A DNA stretch of 62,295 nt from Desulfobulbaceae bacterium (GTDB taxonomy: Bacteria > Desulfobacterota > Desulfobulbia > Desulfobulbales > Desulfocapsaceae), in assembly GCA_024227155.1 (NCBI GenBank), contig JAAELB010000267.1, positions 1 through 62,295 of the forward strand, written 5' to 3'. The number at the start of each line of letters is the position of its first letter. The stretch's first letter is position 1. Shown here in pieces: positions 9,287 to 18,617 of this stretch. The notes beneath the pieces were generated by a model. That model did no database searches. It was not told the origin of the DNA and was given only the letters and a program-made list of their open reading frames with translations. The position numbers and the translations under genes are program-made.

Positions 9287-10297
9287 TCAAAAGTTATATT
9301 GCAGAGAGGCCGAAAGCATGGATGAAGTCTGATCCATACCGCTACTCTCATCACGATAGGCTACAGTGCCCTGATTCCTGAAGTGCCATTCACTATCACC
9401 CTGCATGGTATCGTAGGATTGATAACTGTACATCAGTTCAAGTGCAAAATCCTGCGAAAAGAAAAATGTTCCCGCAATATCAAAGGCAACCAGATCACCA
9501 TCTTCGAAATCATCATAGGTAACCAGGTTTCGATTGTGATGACTATCGGTGGCCTCCCCCTGAACAAACGGTGAATAGATCACTCTGCCGGAAAGCTCAA
9601 ACCTTCCATTGACGTTCGCATCAAAACCCAAACCGCCATACAGGGATGTCATCGTCTGTTCGTAACTTATGCCCACCAAGCCGTCGGGGAATGAACCGGA
9701 ATTGTCCCGAAAGCTGTTCGTAGAATAGACAAAATCTCCCCCCTGGGCAGCCCAACCAAAATTATCTCTCTTGTAGCCCACAATACCTCTAAATGCGATT
9801 TGTCGGGCCCTATAAAATGCAAAATTTGCATTCACATCTATGAGACTGCCGTCGGTCACCTCGGTATCGTCATAGTGCGACCAGGCGGTCCAACCACCTC
9901 CTGGAACTACCCAGTCATAATCATCCATAGTGGCAGACCCATCCGTGGCCTTGAACCAGCCATCAAAATTGGCAACAAACCAGTCACTCACCGTAAGCGA
10001 CGCCCCGACACCCACCATAAAGAGGTCATCAATTTTCCAGGTGAGCTCACTGGCCTTATGGTTATTCACATGGGGCCAGTACACAAGTTCATTGGACTCC
10101 CCTGTCAAATAGCCCGCTCCAATAGTAACAGTGAATCCCACCTGCGATGGACCCTGCTCCATCACAGCAACTTTACCACGCTGCACCGGATTCACCGCCA
10201 CGGGCCCTGCCGCCCTGGTAGTGGATGCACAGATAGTCATCAGGCAAAGTCCTGCCACAAGGGTCATACGCTTTTGACAATACAAATTTACCCCCAT
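9287..10297 (-). CDS. omptin-family outer membrane protease
   Basis: The 336-residue protein has a signal peptide (to about residue 30) and ends in YNF, as outer-membrane barrels do. Several stretches match omptins (OmpT/Pla): GYLTGESNELVY, ASELTWKIDD, GYKRDNFGWAAQGG, YSTNSFRDNSGSFPDG. The catalytic pairs of OmpT (Asp83/Asp85 and Asp210/His212) correspond to D126/D128 in DYDW and D251/H253 in TDSHH, so all four are present. Known omptins cleave next to basic residues and degrade antimicrobial peptides. AAGGAG precedes the start. It is the last gene of the RND operon, 14 bases after the pump gene, which suggests a shared role in resisting toxic compounds. Confidence 0.85.
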   Translation of the reverse strand: MGVNLYCQKRMTLVAGLCLMTICASTTRAAGPVAVNPVQRGKVAVMEQGPSQVGFTVTIGAGYLTGESNELVYWPHVNNHKASELTWKIDDLFMVGVGASLTVSDWFVANFDGWFKATDGSATMDDYDWVVPGGGWTAWSHYDDTEVTDGSLIDVNANFAFYRARQIAFRGIVGYKRDNFGWAAQGGDFVYSTNSFRDNSGSFPDGLVGISYEQTMTSLYGGLGFDANVNGRFELSGRVIYSPFVQGEATDSHHNRNLVTYDDFEDGDLVAFDIAGTFFFSQDFALELMYSYQSYDTMQGDSEWHFRNQGTVAYRDESSGMDQTSSMLSASLQYNF

Positions 10298-10311
10298 ACA
10301 ATTCTCCTTCT

Positions 10312-13300
10312 TTATATCATATCTCTGTTTCGAACTTCCTCCTCAACATTTACAAACTTTTCACGCATGGTTTCAAGAAGCACATAGACTACCGGCACCA
10401 GCATGGTACTGACAAAAGTCGCCGCAACCATGCCGCCCAGTACAACAACACCAATGGATCGCATTGTCATTGCCCCCGCACCTGTAGCAAAAGCAAGAGG
10501 TATAACACCAAAGACAAAAGAAAGAATCGTCATCATTATCGCCCGAAAACGTAGACGGGCTGCTGCCATTGCTGAATCAACGATCCCCAAGCCATTCTCC
10601 CTGTTTTCCTTTGCCACCTCTATGATCAAAATTGCATTTTTTGAAGAAAGGCCGATAAGCAATACCAGGCCAATCTGGGCAAAGAGATTATTATCAAGCC
10701 CCGCCATATTCTGGGCAAAAAGTGCCCCCAACATCACAAGAGGAACTGAAAATAGAATCATTAAGGGTAAAATCCAGCTCTCATATTGTGCCGCCAGTAC
10801 CAGGTACACGACTATTATGGCAAAAGTGAAAACAAAAATTTTGGTATTACCAGCCAGCTTCTCCTGGTAGGACATCCCCGACCACTCAAAACCATAACTC
10901 TTATCGGCAGGAAGGACCTTTTCCGTTAGTTCCGCCATGGCATCCATTGCCTGACCTGAGCTGTATCCGGGTGCCGCTGAACCATTGATATTGATGGAAC
11001 GGTACATGTTATAGTGGGGGAGGTCGGCGGGGCCGATTATTTTCTCAACCTTTGCCAGCGAAGCCAGCGGTACCATCCCACCTTTGTAATTTTTAACAAA
11101 AAGTGTGCTTATATCTTTAATTTCGCTCCTAAACGAATAATCTGCCTGGACAAAAACACGAAACACCTTGCCATATTTTGTAAAATCGTTGACATAGATA
11201 GAGCCCATATAACTTTGCAGGGTCGAAAAAATATCCGCTACATTTACTCCAAGTGCAGCTGCTTTTTTCCTGTCAACATCCACATAAAGCATCGGATAAT
11301 TTGGCGAATACGTTGTATACGCTCTCGCAATCCTGGGGTCCTGATTTGCAGCGGCTATGAGTTTATAGGAATAATCCACGAAGGTATTGAGATCACCTGA
11401 GAGATAATCCTGGAGCCTGAAATCAAACCCGCCAACGGTCCCTAAGCCGGGTATACCAGGCATATTAAATGCGGCTACATTGGCATCAGTAATAACTGAT
11501 GCCCTCATATTGACCGTACGGAGTATGGCGTTAATTGTCTGCTCCGGCGAGTCCCGTACCGCCCAGGGAGCCAGGGTAACAAAACCTGCGCCAGCGCTTG
11601 AGTCCAGGGTGGAAGTGAGCATATTAAAGCCGTCGATAACGACTAAATCTTCAACACCAGGAATTTCAAGCAGAATATCTTCAAGCTCTTTACGGACCTC
11701 TGTGGTCCGGCCGAGTGCAGTTCCCGGTTTCAGGTTAAACATGACAAGAAATGACCCCTTATCCTCCTCCGGAACAAAACCGGTTGGGGTAACTACAAAT
11801 GCATAATAGGTTGTATACAGCAAGCCGAGAAAAGCCAATGCCACCCCCCACCTTAGCTTGATAAGCAAAGACACAGTAGCAAGATAGCCATTGGTTAAAG
11901 AGTCAAATATTTTATCAAAGAGCCTGAACAAAACGAATTTCCCCTGACCATCCGGGAGTCTTTTAATGATAATAGCACTGAGAGCCGGGGACAGCGTCAT
12001 GGCGTTAATTGAAGAAATAATTACCGCAAAACAGATGGTAAGGGCAAACTGCCGGTAGATGGCTCCGGTCAAGCCTGGCATCAAAGAGACGGGAACAAAC
12101 ACCGCTATCAGTACCAGAGTGGTAGCAATTATCGGACCGATAAGTTGCAGCATGGCCTCCTTTACCACCTGGGGCACCGTCAGTTCAGGCCGCTCTCCCA
12201 TTATCCTTTCAACATTTTCAACAACCAGAATCACGTCGTCCACAACAATTCCGATGGCCAGAATGAGGCCAAAAAGCGTCAGAAAATTGATTGAAAAACC
12301 GGCCATTTGTAAAATACCAAAGGTACCAATCAAAGAGACCGGGATTGCAACCGAAGCGATAATCGTAGGCCGCCATGATCCAAGGAAAACAAAAACGATG
12401 ATAATGACCAGCAAGACAGCGATTATCAAATTCTGAACAACATTTTGTATGGCAACCTCAACAAAGAGGGTGGTATCATAAGGGATTTGATACTCAACAC
12501 CTTCTGGAAACCTTGACTTCAGATTATCCATTATCTCTACGACTTTTTTCTTGATATCCAGTGCATTAGAACCTGGCAGCTGATATATTCCCACCAGTGC
12601 CGCGGGTTGTTTATTGAGAATAGCGTTCCAGTCATAGTTCTCTGCACCTAGCTCCACCGTTGCGACATCGGAGAGATAGACAAGGGTTCCATCATCCTTA
12701 AATTTTATTATTATTTCTTCAAATTCGCTAACATCTTTCAACCTGCTGTCTGTGGTCAGAACAAATTCGATTGGCTGATCTACGTAGGTTGGTGGGGCAC
12801 CAATTTTACCCAGAGCCGCCTGACTGTTTTGCGCCCTGATTGCACTTACTATATCCCCAGGAGTTAGTCCCAGAGCTGTAATCCTGTCGGGATCCAGCCA
12901 GACCCGCATGGAATAGCGTTTTTCCCCCATATTTTCAGCTTTACCGACTCCGGGAATACGGCGTAATTCATCGATAATATTTATATTTACATAGTTACTA
13001 AGAAAACTGTCTCCGTAGTTTTCATCTCCTGTGATCGCCACAAAACAGACTATCGTAGGAGACTGCTTATCAACCACAACTCCCTGCTGGGTAACTTCTG
13101 GCGGTAGACTAGAGGTGGCCATAGAGACCTTATTCTGCACATCAACTGCTGCAATATCAAGATCATAGCCAGGTTCAAAGTAGACATTTATCTTACTCGA
13201 TCCGGAACTAGAACTTGAAGACTGCATATAAATCATACCCTGGACCCCATTAATTTTATCCTCAAGGGGTCTGGTGACCGTCTCCTCAACCGTATAGGAG

Positions 13301-13461
13301 TTGGCACCCACATAGGTGGCCGAAACAACCACGGTGGGAGGGGTTACTTCAGGATACTCCTGCACGGGAAGGATAAAGAGAGAAACAACACCAGCTATAA
13401 CGATGAGCAAAGCAATAACCATCGCAAAAATCGGGCGCTTAATAAAAAAAACCGACAGCAT
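10312..13461 (-). CDS. RND (HAE1-type) efflux pump, inner membrane subunit
   Basis: The 1049-residue protein has the size and sequence of AcrB/MexB-type proton-driven drug exporters. It starts with MLSVFFIKRPIFAMVIAL (TM1). The proton-relay Asp pair is in GIVVDDVILVVENVERIM near residue 405, and the matching Lys is in SSKNAILIIEVAKE near 940. Two large periplasmic loops and twelve membrane segments are evident. It lies 3 bases after the membrane-fusion gene and 14 bases before the omptin. The outer channel is probably the divergent TolC-like gene at 14983. Substrate cannot be told from sequence. Confidence 0.95.
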   Translation of the reverse strand: MLSVFFIKRPIFAMVIALLIVIAGVVSLFILPVQEYPEVTPPTVVVSATYVGANSYTVEETVTRPLEDKINGVQGMIYMQSSSSSSGSSKINVYFEPGYDLDIAAVDVQNKVSMATSSLPPEVTQQGVVVDKQSPTIVCFVAITGDENYGDSFLSNYVNINIIDELRRIPGVGKAENMGEKRYSMRVWLDPDRITALGLTPGDIVSAIRAQNSQAALGKIGAPPTYVDQPIEFVLTTDSRLKDVSEFEEIIIKFKDDGTLVYLSDVATVELGAENYDWNAILNKQPAALVGIYQLPGSNALDIKKKVVEIMDNLKSRFPEGVEYQIPYDTTLFVEVAIQNVVQNLIIAVLLVIIIVFVFLGSWRPTIIASVAIPVSLIGTFGILQMAGFSINFLTLFGLILAIGIVVDDVILVVENVERIMGERPELTVPQVVKEAMLQLIGPIIATTLVLIAVFVPVSLMPGLTGAIYRQFALTICFAVIISSINAMTLSPALSAIIIKRLPDGQGKFVLFRLFDKIFDSLTNGYLATVSLLIKLRWGVALAFLGLLYTTYYAFVVTPTGFVPEEDKGSFLVMFNLKPGTALGRTTEVRKELEDILLEIPGVEDLVVIDGFNMLTSTLDSSAGAGFVTLAPWAVRDSPEQTINAILRTVNMRASVITDANVAAFNMPGIPGLGTVGGFDFRLQDYLSGDLNTFVDYSYKLIAAANQDPRIARAYTTYSPNYPMLYVDVDRKKAAALGVNVADIFSTLQSYMGSIYVNDFTKYGKVFRVFVQADYSFRSEIKDISTLFVKNYKGGMVPLASLAKVEKIIGPADLPHYNMYRSININGSAAPGYSSGQAMDAMAELTEKVLPADKSYGFEWSGMSYQEKLAGNTKIFVFTFAIIVVYLVLAAQYESWILPLMILFSVPLVMLGALFAQNMAGLDNNLFAQIGLVLLIGLSSKNAILIIEVAKENRENGLGIVDSAMAAARLRFRAIMMTILSFVFGVIPLAFATGAGAMTMRSIGVVVLGGMVAATFVSTMLVPVVYVLLETMREKFVNVEEEVRNRDMI

Positions 13462-13464
13462 ATC

Positions 13465-14649
13465 CTACTCCTTATCTGCAATCATGTTGTTTTGCCGCAT
13501 AAGCGCCATAACACCCTTGGTATCAGTGACATCTGTCGCTTCAACCTTTGTCCCTGGACGTATCTTGGCAAGACCACTAACTATTATACTCTCTCCCCCC
13601 TCAAGCCCCTTTGCAACCACTGCGTAATGCCTTGTCTCAAAACCTCGAACGACATCCAGTCTCTTTGCACTGCTGCTTTCATCTACCACATAAACAAAGG
13701 ATCCCCGTTGATCCTCCTGAATTGCTGACGGGGTAACCATTAAAAATTTGGCTTTGTCGGTGACAAACATTTCAACATAAACAAAGGTGCCTTCGAGTAG
13801 AGCCCTTTGCGGATTAGCAACCGTAGCGCGCATGGAAATTGTGCCGGTCATCGGATCCACACGGTTATCTTTGAAATCGATAACCCCTTTGAGGGAATCT
13901 CTATGGAGCAATTTTTTATAATTATTCGGAACAGTCACCATGGCGTCGAGCACTTCTTTGGACTTATACTGCTGAACGATCTGATACTGTTCCTCGTTTG
14001 GATTAAAATAGGCATACATAGGGTCATCACCTATAATTGTGGTGAGAAGGGTCTTTTCGCCAAAGCCGACAATATTACCAACATCGATATGCTTTCGGCT
14101 TATTCTTCCGGAAATTGGCGCCAGAACATTGGTGTAACCAAGGTTCAATTGTGCATCAGCCAGCATAGACTCATCCGCTTTGATGGCGGCATTCAATTCC
14201 CCCACCCGTGCCTCATTCTGTTCGAGATTCACCCTGGGGGCAAGTCCTTCAACAACAAGAGGTTTGTATCTCTCAACATCAGCTTTTGCCAGTTTTAGTG
14301 AGGCGAGATCACTTTCAAGCCTTGCTCTTGCCTGCTCGACTGCTGCCTCATAACTGTTTTTCTCTATAGAAAATAGTTTTGTGCCTTTTTGGACAACATC
14401 CCCCTCTGTAAACAGGACCTCTTCGAGCCGCCCTGCAACCCTGGCGCGGACCTCAACCCTCTGACTCGCCTCGGTCTTACCTGTATACTCTATCCAGATG
14501 GGTACATTTTCCCTTTGTGCCCTGACGACCTCGACACCCAATGGAGGTGAAGCTGGTTGCTCAACCTGTTCCTTTTTATCATTACTGCAGCCTAGAACTG
14601 TAAGAAAACCGGTTAGAACTGCCAACGCAACAGATCTTGCTATTATCAT
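13465..14649 (-). CDS. RND efflux periplasmic adaptor (membrane fusion lipoprotein)
   Basis: The 394-residue protein is an AcrA/MexA-type adaptor. The N-terminus has a lipobox (LTVLGC, Cys about 21), so it is a lipoprotein anchored to the inner membrane. A split lipoyl-like half (RVEVRARVAGRLEEV, about 62-76) flanks an alpha-helical hairpin, and YTNVLAPISGRIS at about 170-182 is the second half. First gene of the operon adaptor-pump-omptin; AAGGTGAG precedes the start. Confidence 0.93.
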   Translation of the reverse strand: MIIARSVALAVLTGFLTVLGCSNDKKEQVEQPASPPLGVEVVRAQRENVPIWIEYTGKTEASQRVEVRARVAGRLEEVLFTEGDVVQKGTKLFSIEKNSYEAAVEQARARLESDLASLKLAKADVERYKPLVVEGLAPRVNLEQNEARVGELNAAIKADESMLADAQLNLGYTNVLAPISGRISRKHIDVGNIVGFGEKTLLTTIIGDDPMYAYFNPNEEQYQIVQQYKSKEVLDAMVTVPNNYKKLLHRDSLKGVIDFKDNRVDPMTGTISMRATVANPQRALLEGTFVYVEMFVTDKAKFLMVTPSAIQEDQRGSFVYVVDESSSAKRLDVVRGFETRHYAVVAKGLEGGESIIVSGLAKIRPGTKVEATDVTDTKGVMALMRQNNMIADKE

Positions 14650-14982
14650 TGATGCTCACCTTATCGTTTTGTAAATGTAGAATTTCGAAGAAAAAAGAGC
14701 TCCGAAAGATCCCTTTACCTTGTCAGTTCATTGTGGTAGGAAATTATGTACAAAAACGCTTAACCTGAATAAATCGGAACTTTCTAAAATGCTTGGATGA
14801 GTACCTTCACCAAATTATTTCGAAGTCTGCGCTTATCTCTGCCACAAAAACACAGAAAATAATTTATAAGGTACTAATGGTATTAGCATCTAAAAGTCAA
14901 CCTGAATTATACGCATAAATTTGGTTAAAGGTTTATTAAAAATCAATAAATCAGTGTCGTTGAGGAAAAAGGAGCCTCTTCT
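14650..14982. other. divergent intergenic region, efflux operon / tolC-like gene
   Basis: The 333 bases hold no gene. They must contain the promoters of both divergent units. Two repeat-like pieces are visible. 14763-14789 shares CYGAATARATCGGAACTTTCTAA with the reverse strand of 44046-44072. 14800-14875 is a hairpin element ending AGTACCTT/AAGGTACT. No regulator gene adjoins. Confidence 0.5.
14800..14875. repeat. family 2-like hairpin element, copy f
   Basis: AGTACCTT at the left pairs with AAGGTACT at the right, and AAATTATT pairs with AATAATTT further in, forming a long interrupted hairpin. The inner part (AGTCTGCGCT) is also found in family 2 copy a, and the ends resemble family 2 ends (AGTRCCT/AGGYACT), so this is probably a divergent member. 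Confidence 0.5.
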
Positions 14983-16323
14983 ATGGGAAACATTTTTTTC
15001 TACCTCACATTAATTGTAAGCACGCTCGGTACTACCATAGACAGTTTTGCAGAGAATATTGACATGCACCTAGACAACTGCATTGACCTTGCTCTTGAAA
15101 ACAACCCCCAACTCGACGTTGCGGCCCAGCAATATTTTCAAGCTGCAGGAATAGTCCAGCAAGCTGAATCGGGGTACCTACCAAGGCTTTCTGTAGGGGC
15201 ATCTATGGCACGGCTTCACATAGAAGATCTCAAGCCAGTAGACGAGGACAACGTTTTAAAAGGTGGCCTCAGTGCCTCCCAACTGCTCTATGACTTCGGC
15301 AGGACAACAGGAGGGGTAAAATCCACTGTTTTTTCAAGACGCGCTGCTCAATCAAATCTGGAGCAGAAGGTACATGATGTTGTCTTGCTGGTAAAAGAAG
15401 CATATTATTCAGGACTTGAAAAAAAAGCTCTGGTACAGGTAGCCCGGCAAACTGTTGATAATTACGAGAAACAACTCTACAGGGCCAAAAAATTTTATAA
15501 AGCAGGAATTCGCACCCAGATCGACACTACTAACGCAGAACTGGAACTGGCTAACGCAAAATTAAATCTTCTTCGTTCAAAATCTAACCTTCAAAGTGCA
15601 CGTGTAGAACTTGAACAGGTCATCGGTACACAACCGAACAACGGTGCCTACAGGCTTGTCTCCACTTACACTACTATTTCAAAAATTGTAGATACGGCGC
15701 CCCCCCTCAACTACTCCCTTACCGAACTCCTGGAGGTTGCACCCAATAATCGACCAGGCATGGAACAGCTCAACCAGCTCTTTTTTGCCTCCCAGGCATC
15801 CCTTAAAAAGGCTGAGGGCGATAACTGGCCCATCCTCAGTGCCCAAGGGTCCTACGACACCTACGAAACTGACCTGCAGACACTCAACGACCAGTGGCAG
15901 CTGACAGCGTTACTGACCTGGGAAATTTTTTCAGGCTTTGAAACAGAGGGAAAAATCGCTGAGACCAAAGCGCTGATGATGGAGATCGCAGCATCAAAAC
16001 ACGAGCTGGAGTTGGCAATTAAACAAGACGTTACAGATAGCCATCTCCGTGCAGAAGAGAACCATGAAGCCCTTGACATTGCAGCCCTTGCAGTGGATCT
16101 TGCAATTCGCAATCTCGAACTCGCCGATGGTCGATACAAAGCCGGACTTGGTGATATGCTAGAGTTTAACGATGCACAGCTTAATTATTCTTCCAGCCAG
16201 TCGGATCTAATATCCACCTATTTCGCCTATCTCACAGCCATCGCCAGAATGGAAAGAGCTGCAGGAATCAACCCTGGAGTCCCACAGGATACTGTTCAGG
16301 ATATGCTCGAACCAAGACCATAA
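14983..16323 (+). CDS. TolC-family outer membrane efflux protein
   Basis: The 446-residue protein has a signal peptide (to about residue 24) and two long coiled-coil repeats rich in Ala, Leu, Glu and Asn, as in TolC/OprM channels. DCIDLALENNPQL near 31-43 is the usual opening of the OEP fold, and SQLLYDFGRTTG near 98-109 and LLTWEIFSGFETEG near 309-322 are the equivalent beta hairpins. It is divergent from the RND operon and probably supplies its outer channel. AAAAGGAG precedes the start. Confidence 0.9.
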   Translation: MGNIFFYLTLIVSTLGTTIDSFAENIDMHLDNCIDLALENNPQLDVAAQQYFQAAGIVQQAESGYLPRLSVGASMARLHIEDLKPVDEDNVLKGGLSASQLLYDFGRTTGGVKSTVFSRRAAQSNLEQKVHDVVLLVKEAYYSGLEKKALVQVARQTVDNYEKQLYRAKKFYKAGIRTQIDTTNAELELANAKLNLLRSKSNLQSARVELEQVIGTQPNNGAYRLVSTYTTISKIVDTAPPLNYSLTELLEVAPNNRPGMEQLNQLFFASQASLKKAEGDNWPILSAQGSYDTYETDLQTLNDQWQLTALLTWEIFSGFETEGKIAETKALMMEIAASKHELELAIKQDVTDSHLRAEENHEALDIAALAVDLAIRNLELADGRYKAGLGDMLEFNDAQLNYSSSQSDLISTYFAYLTAIARMERAAGINPGVPQDTVQDMLEPRP

Positions 16324-16445
16324 GGTAGGTAGCTACGCCCAAGCCACTCTACTTGCAATAAACCAGGAGATCATTATCTTCAAGTGTAATAAGTCGTATT
16401 TTTATGCAAACTTTTGACGCCAGATCTCCCATAAAACTTGAATAA

Positions 16446-16988
16446 ATGCGAATAGAAAAGCCCCACCACCTTATTTACGGAACCCTTAATGATTACCTGA
16501 CGGGTGAAGAGCTGACAGACACCGATGACGAGAGAATTCGTCAGGATATTTTTCGTCTGATGGTGGAACAAAAGGATTTCTCAAAAGATCAGCTCACCCC
16601 TCGTCTAAAAATTGAAACTCTGTTTTCAAAATCTTTTGTCACATCTACCATTGAAGTGACTGTCTGTTGCAACCATAAACAGGTGATGGTAGTTCGCTAC
16701 GGTCCGGGCTCCCTTGTGAGTCGCGAACGAGCAGCTATTGCCGCCGCAAGAGTCCTCAACCCTGACCACCGAATCCCACTGGCAGTTGTCACAAATGGAC
16801 GGGATGCCGAACTTTTAGACACAAGAACTGGCAAGATTCTCGGATATGGGTTAGAGTCTATTCCTGATCGCGAAACCATTGAAACATTGCTCACCAAAGT
16901 TGAGTTTCTCCCACCTTTACAAGGCATAGAAAGAGAACGCGAATTACGAATTCTCAATGCCTTTGATGTGGAGCGATGTTGCTACTAA
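16446..16988 (+). CDS. HSDR_N-like domain protein
   Basis: The 180-residue protein resembles stand-alone proteins with the type I restriction HsdR N-terminal domain. Its end (PLAVVTNGRDAELLDTRTGKILGYGLESIPDR) matches the conserved tail of that domain. The PD-(D/E)XK nuclease core is not convincing: the expected ExK position reads VVRYGPGS. No hsdM or hsdS is near, so a working restriction system is unlikely. It sits 68 bases before the DAHP synthase on the same strand. No clear ribosome-binding site. Function unknown. Confidence 0.6.
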   Translation: MRIEKPHHLIYGTLNDYLTGEELTDTDDERIRQDIFRLMVEQKDFSKDQLTPRLKIETLFSKSFVTSTIEVTVCCNHKQVMVVRYGPGSLVSRERAAIAAARVLNPDHRIPLAVVTNGRDAELLDTRTGKILGYGLESIPDRETIETLLTKVEFLPPLQGIERERELRILNAFDVERCCY

Positions 16989-17056
16989 TGTAAAAACGGG
17001 CTGGCTGATCTTCGCAAGCCCTATTTATCGAAAAAGAACCATTTTGAGGGACTACT

Positions 17057-18406
17057 ATGTCATCTAGCCAAACCAATTGGACAAAATCAAGCTGGAAAGA
17101 TTTCACAGCCCTGCAGCAGCCAAACTGGCCGGAGCAGCATGCTGTAGATAAGGCGCTCACCAACCTGGCCACGCTTCCTCCACTTGTTTTTGCCGGAGAA
17201 ATTCGTTCTTTAAAAACATTGCTGGCAAAGGCGGTTACCGGTGATGCCTTCCTGCTGCAAGGTGGGGATTGTTCTGAGAACTTCAGCCAAGTAACTGCAC
17301 CTAACATTCGTGAGACCCTAAAAGTGCTGCTACAGATGTCCGTTGTTCTCACCTACGCCGGTGCCAAACCGGTGGTTAAGGTTGGTAGAATTGCTGGTCA
17401 GTTTGCCAAACCTCGATCCTCTGACATGGAAACCATAGATGGGGTGGAACTGCCATCCTATCGAGGAGACATGGTTAACAGTTCCGCCTTCACCAAGGAA
17501 TCTCGGACACCAAACCCAAAGTACATGCTCAAAGGTTACAACATGGCGGCTTCAACCTTGAACCTGCTGCGTGCGTTTACCCGGGGTGGTTTTGGCTCGC
17601 TGCAGAGGGTGCAGGCATGGAACCAGGAATTTGTTGCCAATTCGCCCATGGGCCGAAGCTATGACCGCCTCGCAAAACAGATCAGCCAGGCAATAGGATT
17701 CATGGAGACCATTGGTATATCATCCGAGACGCCACAGATTAATCAGACCCAGCTCTTTACCTCCCATGAAGCTCTGTTGCTCCAGTACGAAGAGGCATTG
17801 ACCCGGCAGGATCATATTACCGGCAACTGGTATGACTGTTCCGCTCATATGCTCTGGATTGGCGAACGCACACGCCAGGTTGATAGTGCCCATGTAGAAT
17901 TCCTTCGCGGGGTACATAACCCGATTGGCGTAAAACTTGGCCCAACCTACGATTTGGACGAGGTGAAAAAACTCGTTGAAAGCCTCAATCCAGAAAACGA
18001 AGCTGGCAGACTCACCTTCATCACACGACTCGGAATGAAACAGATCGAGAAGGTCCTCCCGCCACTGCTGCGGGAAATGAAGCGGGAAGGGTTCAACATC
18101 GTCTGGAGTTGTGACCCTATGCATGCTAATACCTATACTGCCAAGTCAGGTCACAAAACCAGGAACTTTAACGATATCCTCTCTGAGATAACCTGCTTTT
18201 TTGAAACCCACTGGTCTGAAGGAACCATTCCAGGTGGCGTACATCTGGAGATGACCGGAAATAACGTTACAGAGTGCACCGGTGGCGCACAAAATATTGG
18301 TGATGAAGAACTGGCCAGCAACTATCTCACCTCATGCGACCCAAGACTTAATGCAGAACAGAGCCTTGAAGTAGCATTTCAAATAGCGGATATGATCCGC
18401 TCCTGA
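17057..18406 (+). CDS. class II 3-deoxy-7-phosphoheptulonate synthase
   Basis: The 449-residue protein is a plant/microbial class II DAHP synthase, the first step of the shikimate pathway (phosphoenolpyruvate plus erythrose 4-phosphate). Diagnostic stretches include LLQGGDCSENF (about 72-82), KVGRIAGQFAKPRS (about 111-124), GERTRQVDSAHVEFLRG and WSCDPMHANT, the last holding metal and substrate ligands. There is no regulatory extension. It is followed by a strong terminator. Confidence 0.95.
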   Translation: MSSSQTNWTKSSWKDFTALQQPNWPEQHAVDKALTNLATLPPLVFAGEIRSLKTLLAKAVTGDAFLLQGGDCSENFSQVTAPNIRETLKVLLQMSVVLTYAGAKPVVKVGRIAGQFAKPRSSDMETIDGVELPSYRGDMVNSSAFTKESRTPNPKYMLKGYNMAASTLNLLRAFTRGGFGSLQRVQAWNQEFVANSPMGRSYDRLAKQISQAIGFMETIGISSETPQINQTQLFTSHEALLLQYEEALTRQDHITGNWYDCSAHMLWIGERTRQVDSAHVEFLRGVHNPIGVKLGPTYDLDEVKKLVESLNPENEAGRLTFITRLGMKQIEKVLPPLLREMKREGFNIVWSCDPMHANTYTAKSGHKTRNFNDILSEITCFFETHWSEGTIPGGVHLEMTGNNVTECTGGAQNIGDEELASNYLTSCDPRLNAEQSLEVAFQIADMIRS

Positions 18407-18438
18407 TTTAAAAGCAACAACTTTCCAGTTATCATCCC

Positions 18439-18481
18439 ACACGAGTCGTACGTTACTTTCTGACGTACGACTCGTGTTTTT
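18439..18481 (+). terminator. rho-independent terminator after DAHP synthase
   Basis: A perfect 15-base stem (18439-18453 with 18463-18477) containing GAGTCGTACGT, with a 9-base loop, is followed by a run of T. Strong intrinsic terminator. Confidence 0.9.
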
Positions 18482-18537
18482 ACCTAAGATTACATTTAGG
18501 TAATCTTTCTTGACGCCTCTCCTATCGCGTTTACAAT
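18481..18537 (+). promoter_or_regulatory. sigma-70-like promoter with upstream palindrome for htrA
   Basis: TTGACG (18510-18515) and TACAAT (18532-18537) are separated by 16 bases, a good housekeeping promoter 81 bases before the htrA start. Directly upstream is an inverted repeat, TACCTAA-N7-TTTAGGTA (18481-18502), placed like an operator or activator site. Confidence 0.55.
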
Positions 18538-18617
18538 TCATTTAAAAGACAGAAATTTTGTATGGCCAGAGAAATTGTTCCCTGCCCAATCAAGAGATCA
18601 CGATAGGAGATTACAAT

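Noticed and set aside
9800-10387. Plus-strand frame of 195 codons
   Set aside because: It lies opposite the omptin gene and across the junction with the pump gene; composition is low-complexity and there is no ribosome-binding site.
16446-16988. Type I restriction system
   Set aside because: Only an HSDR_N-like domain is present, without clear nuclease residues, and no hsdM, hsdS or helicase part lies nearby.
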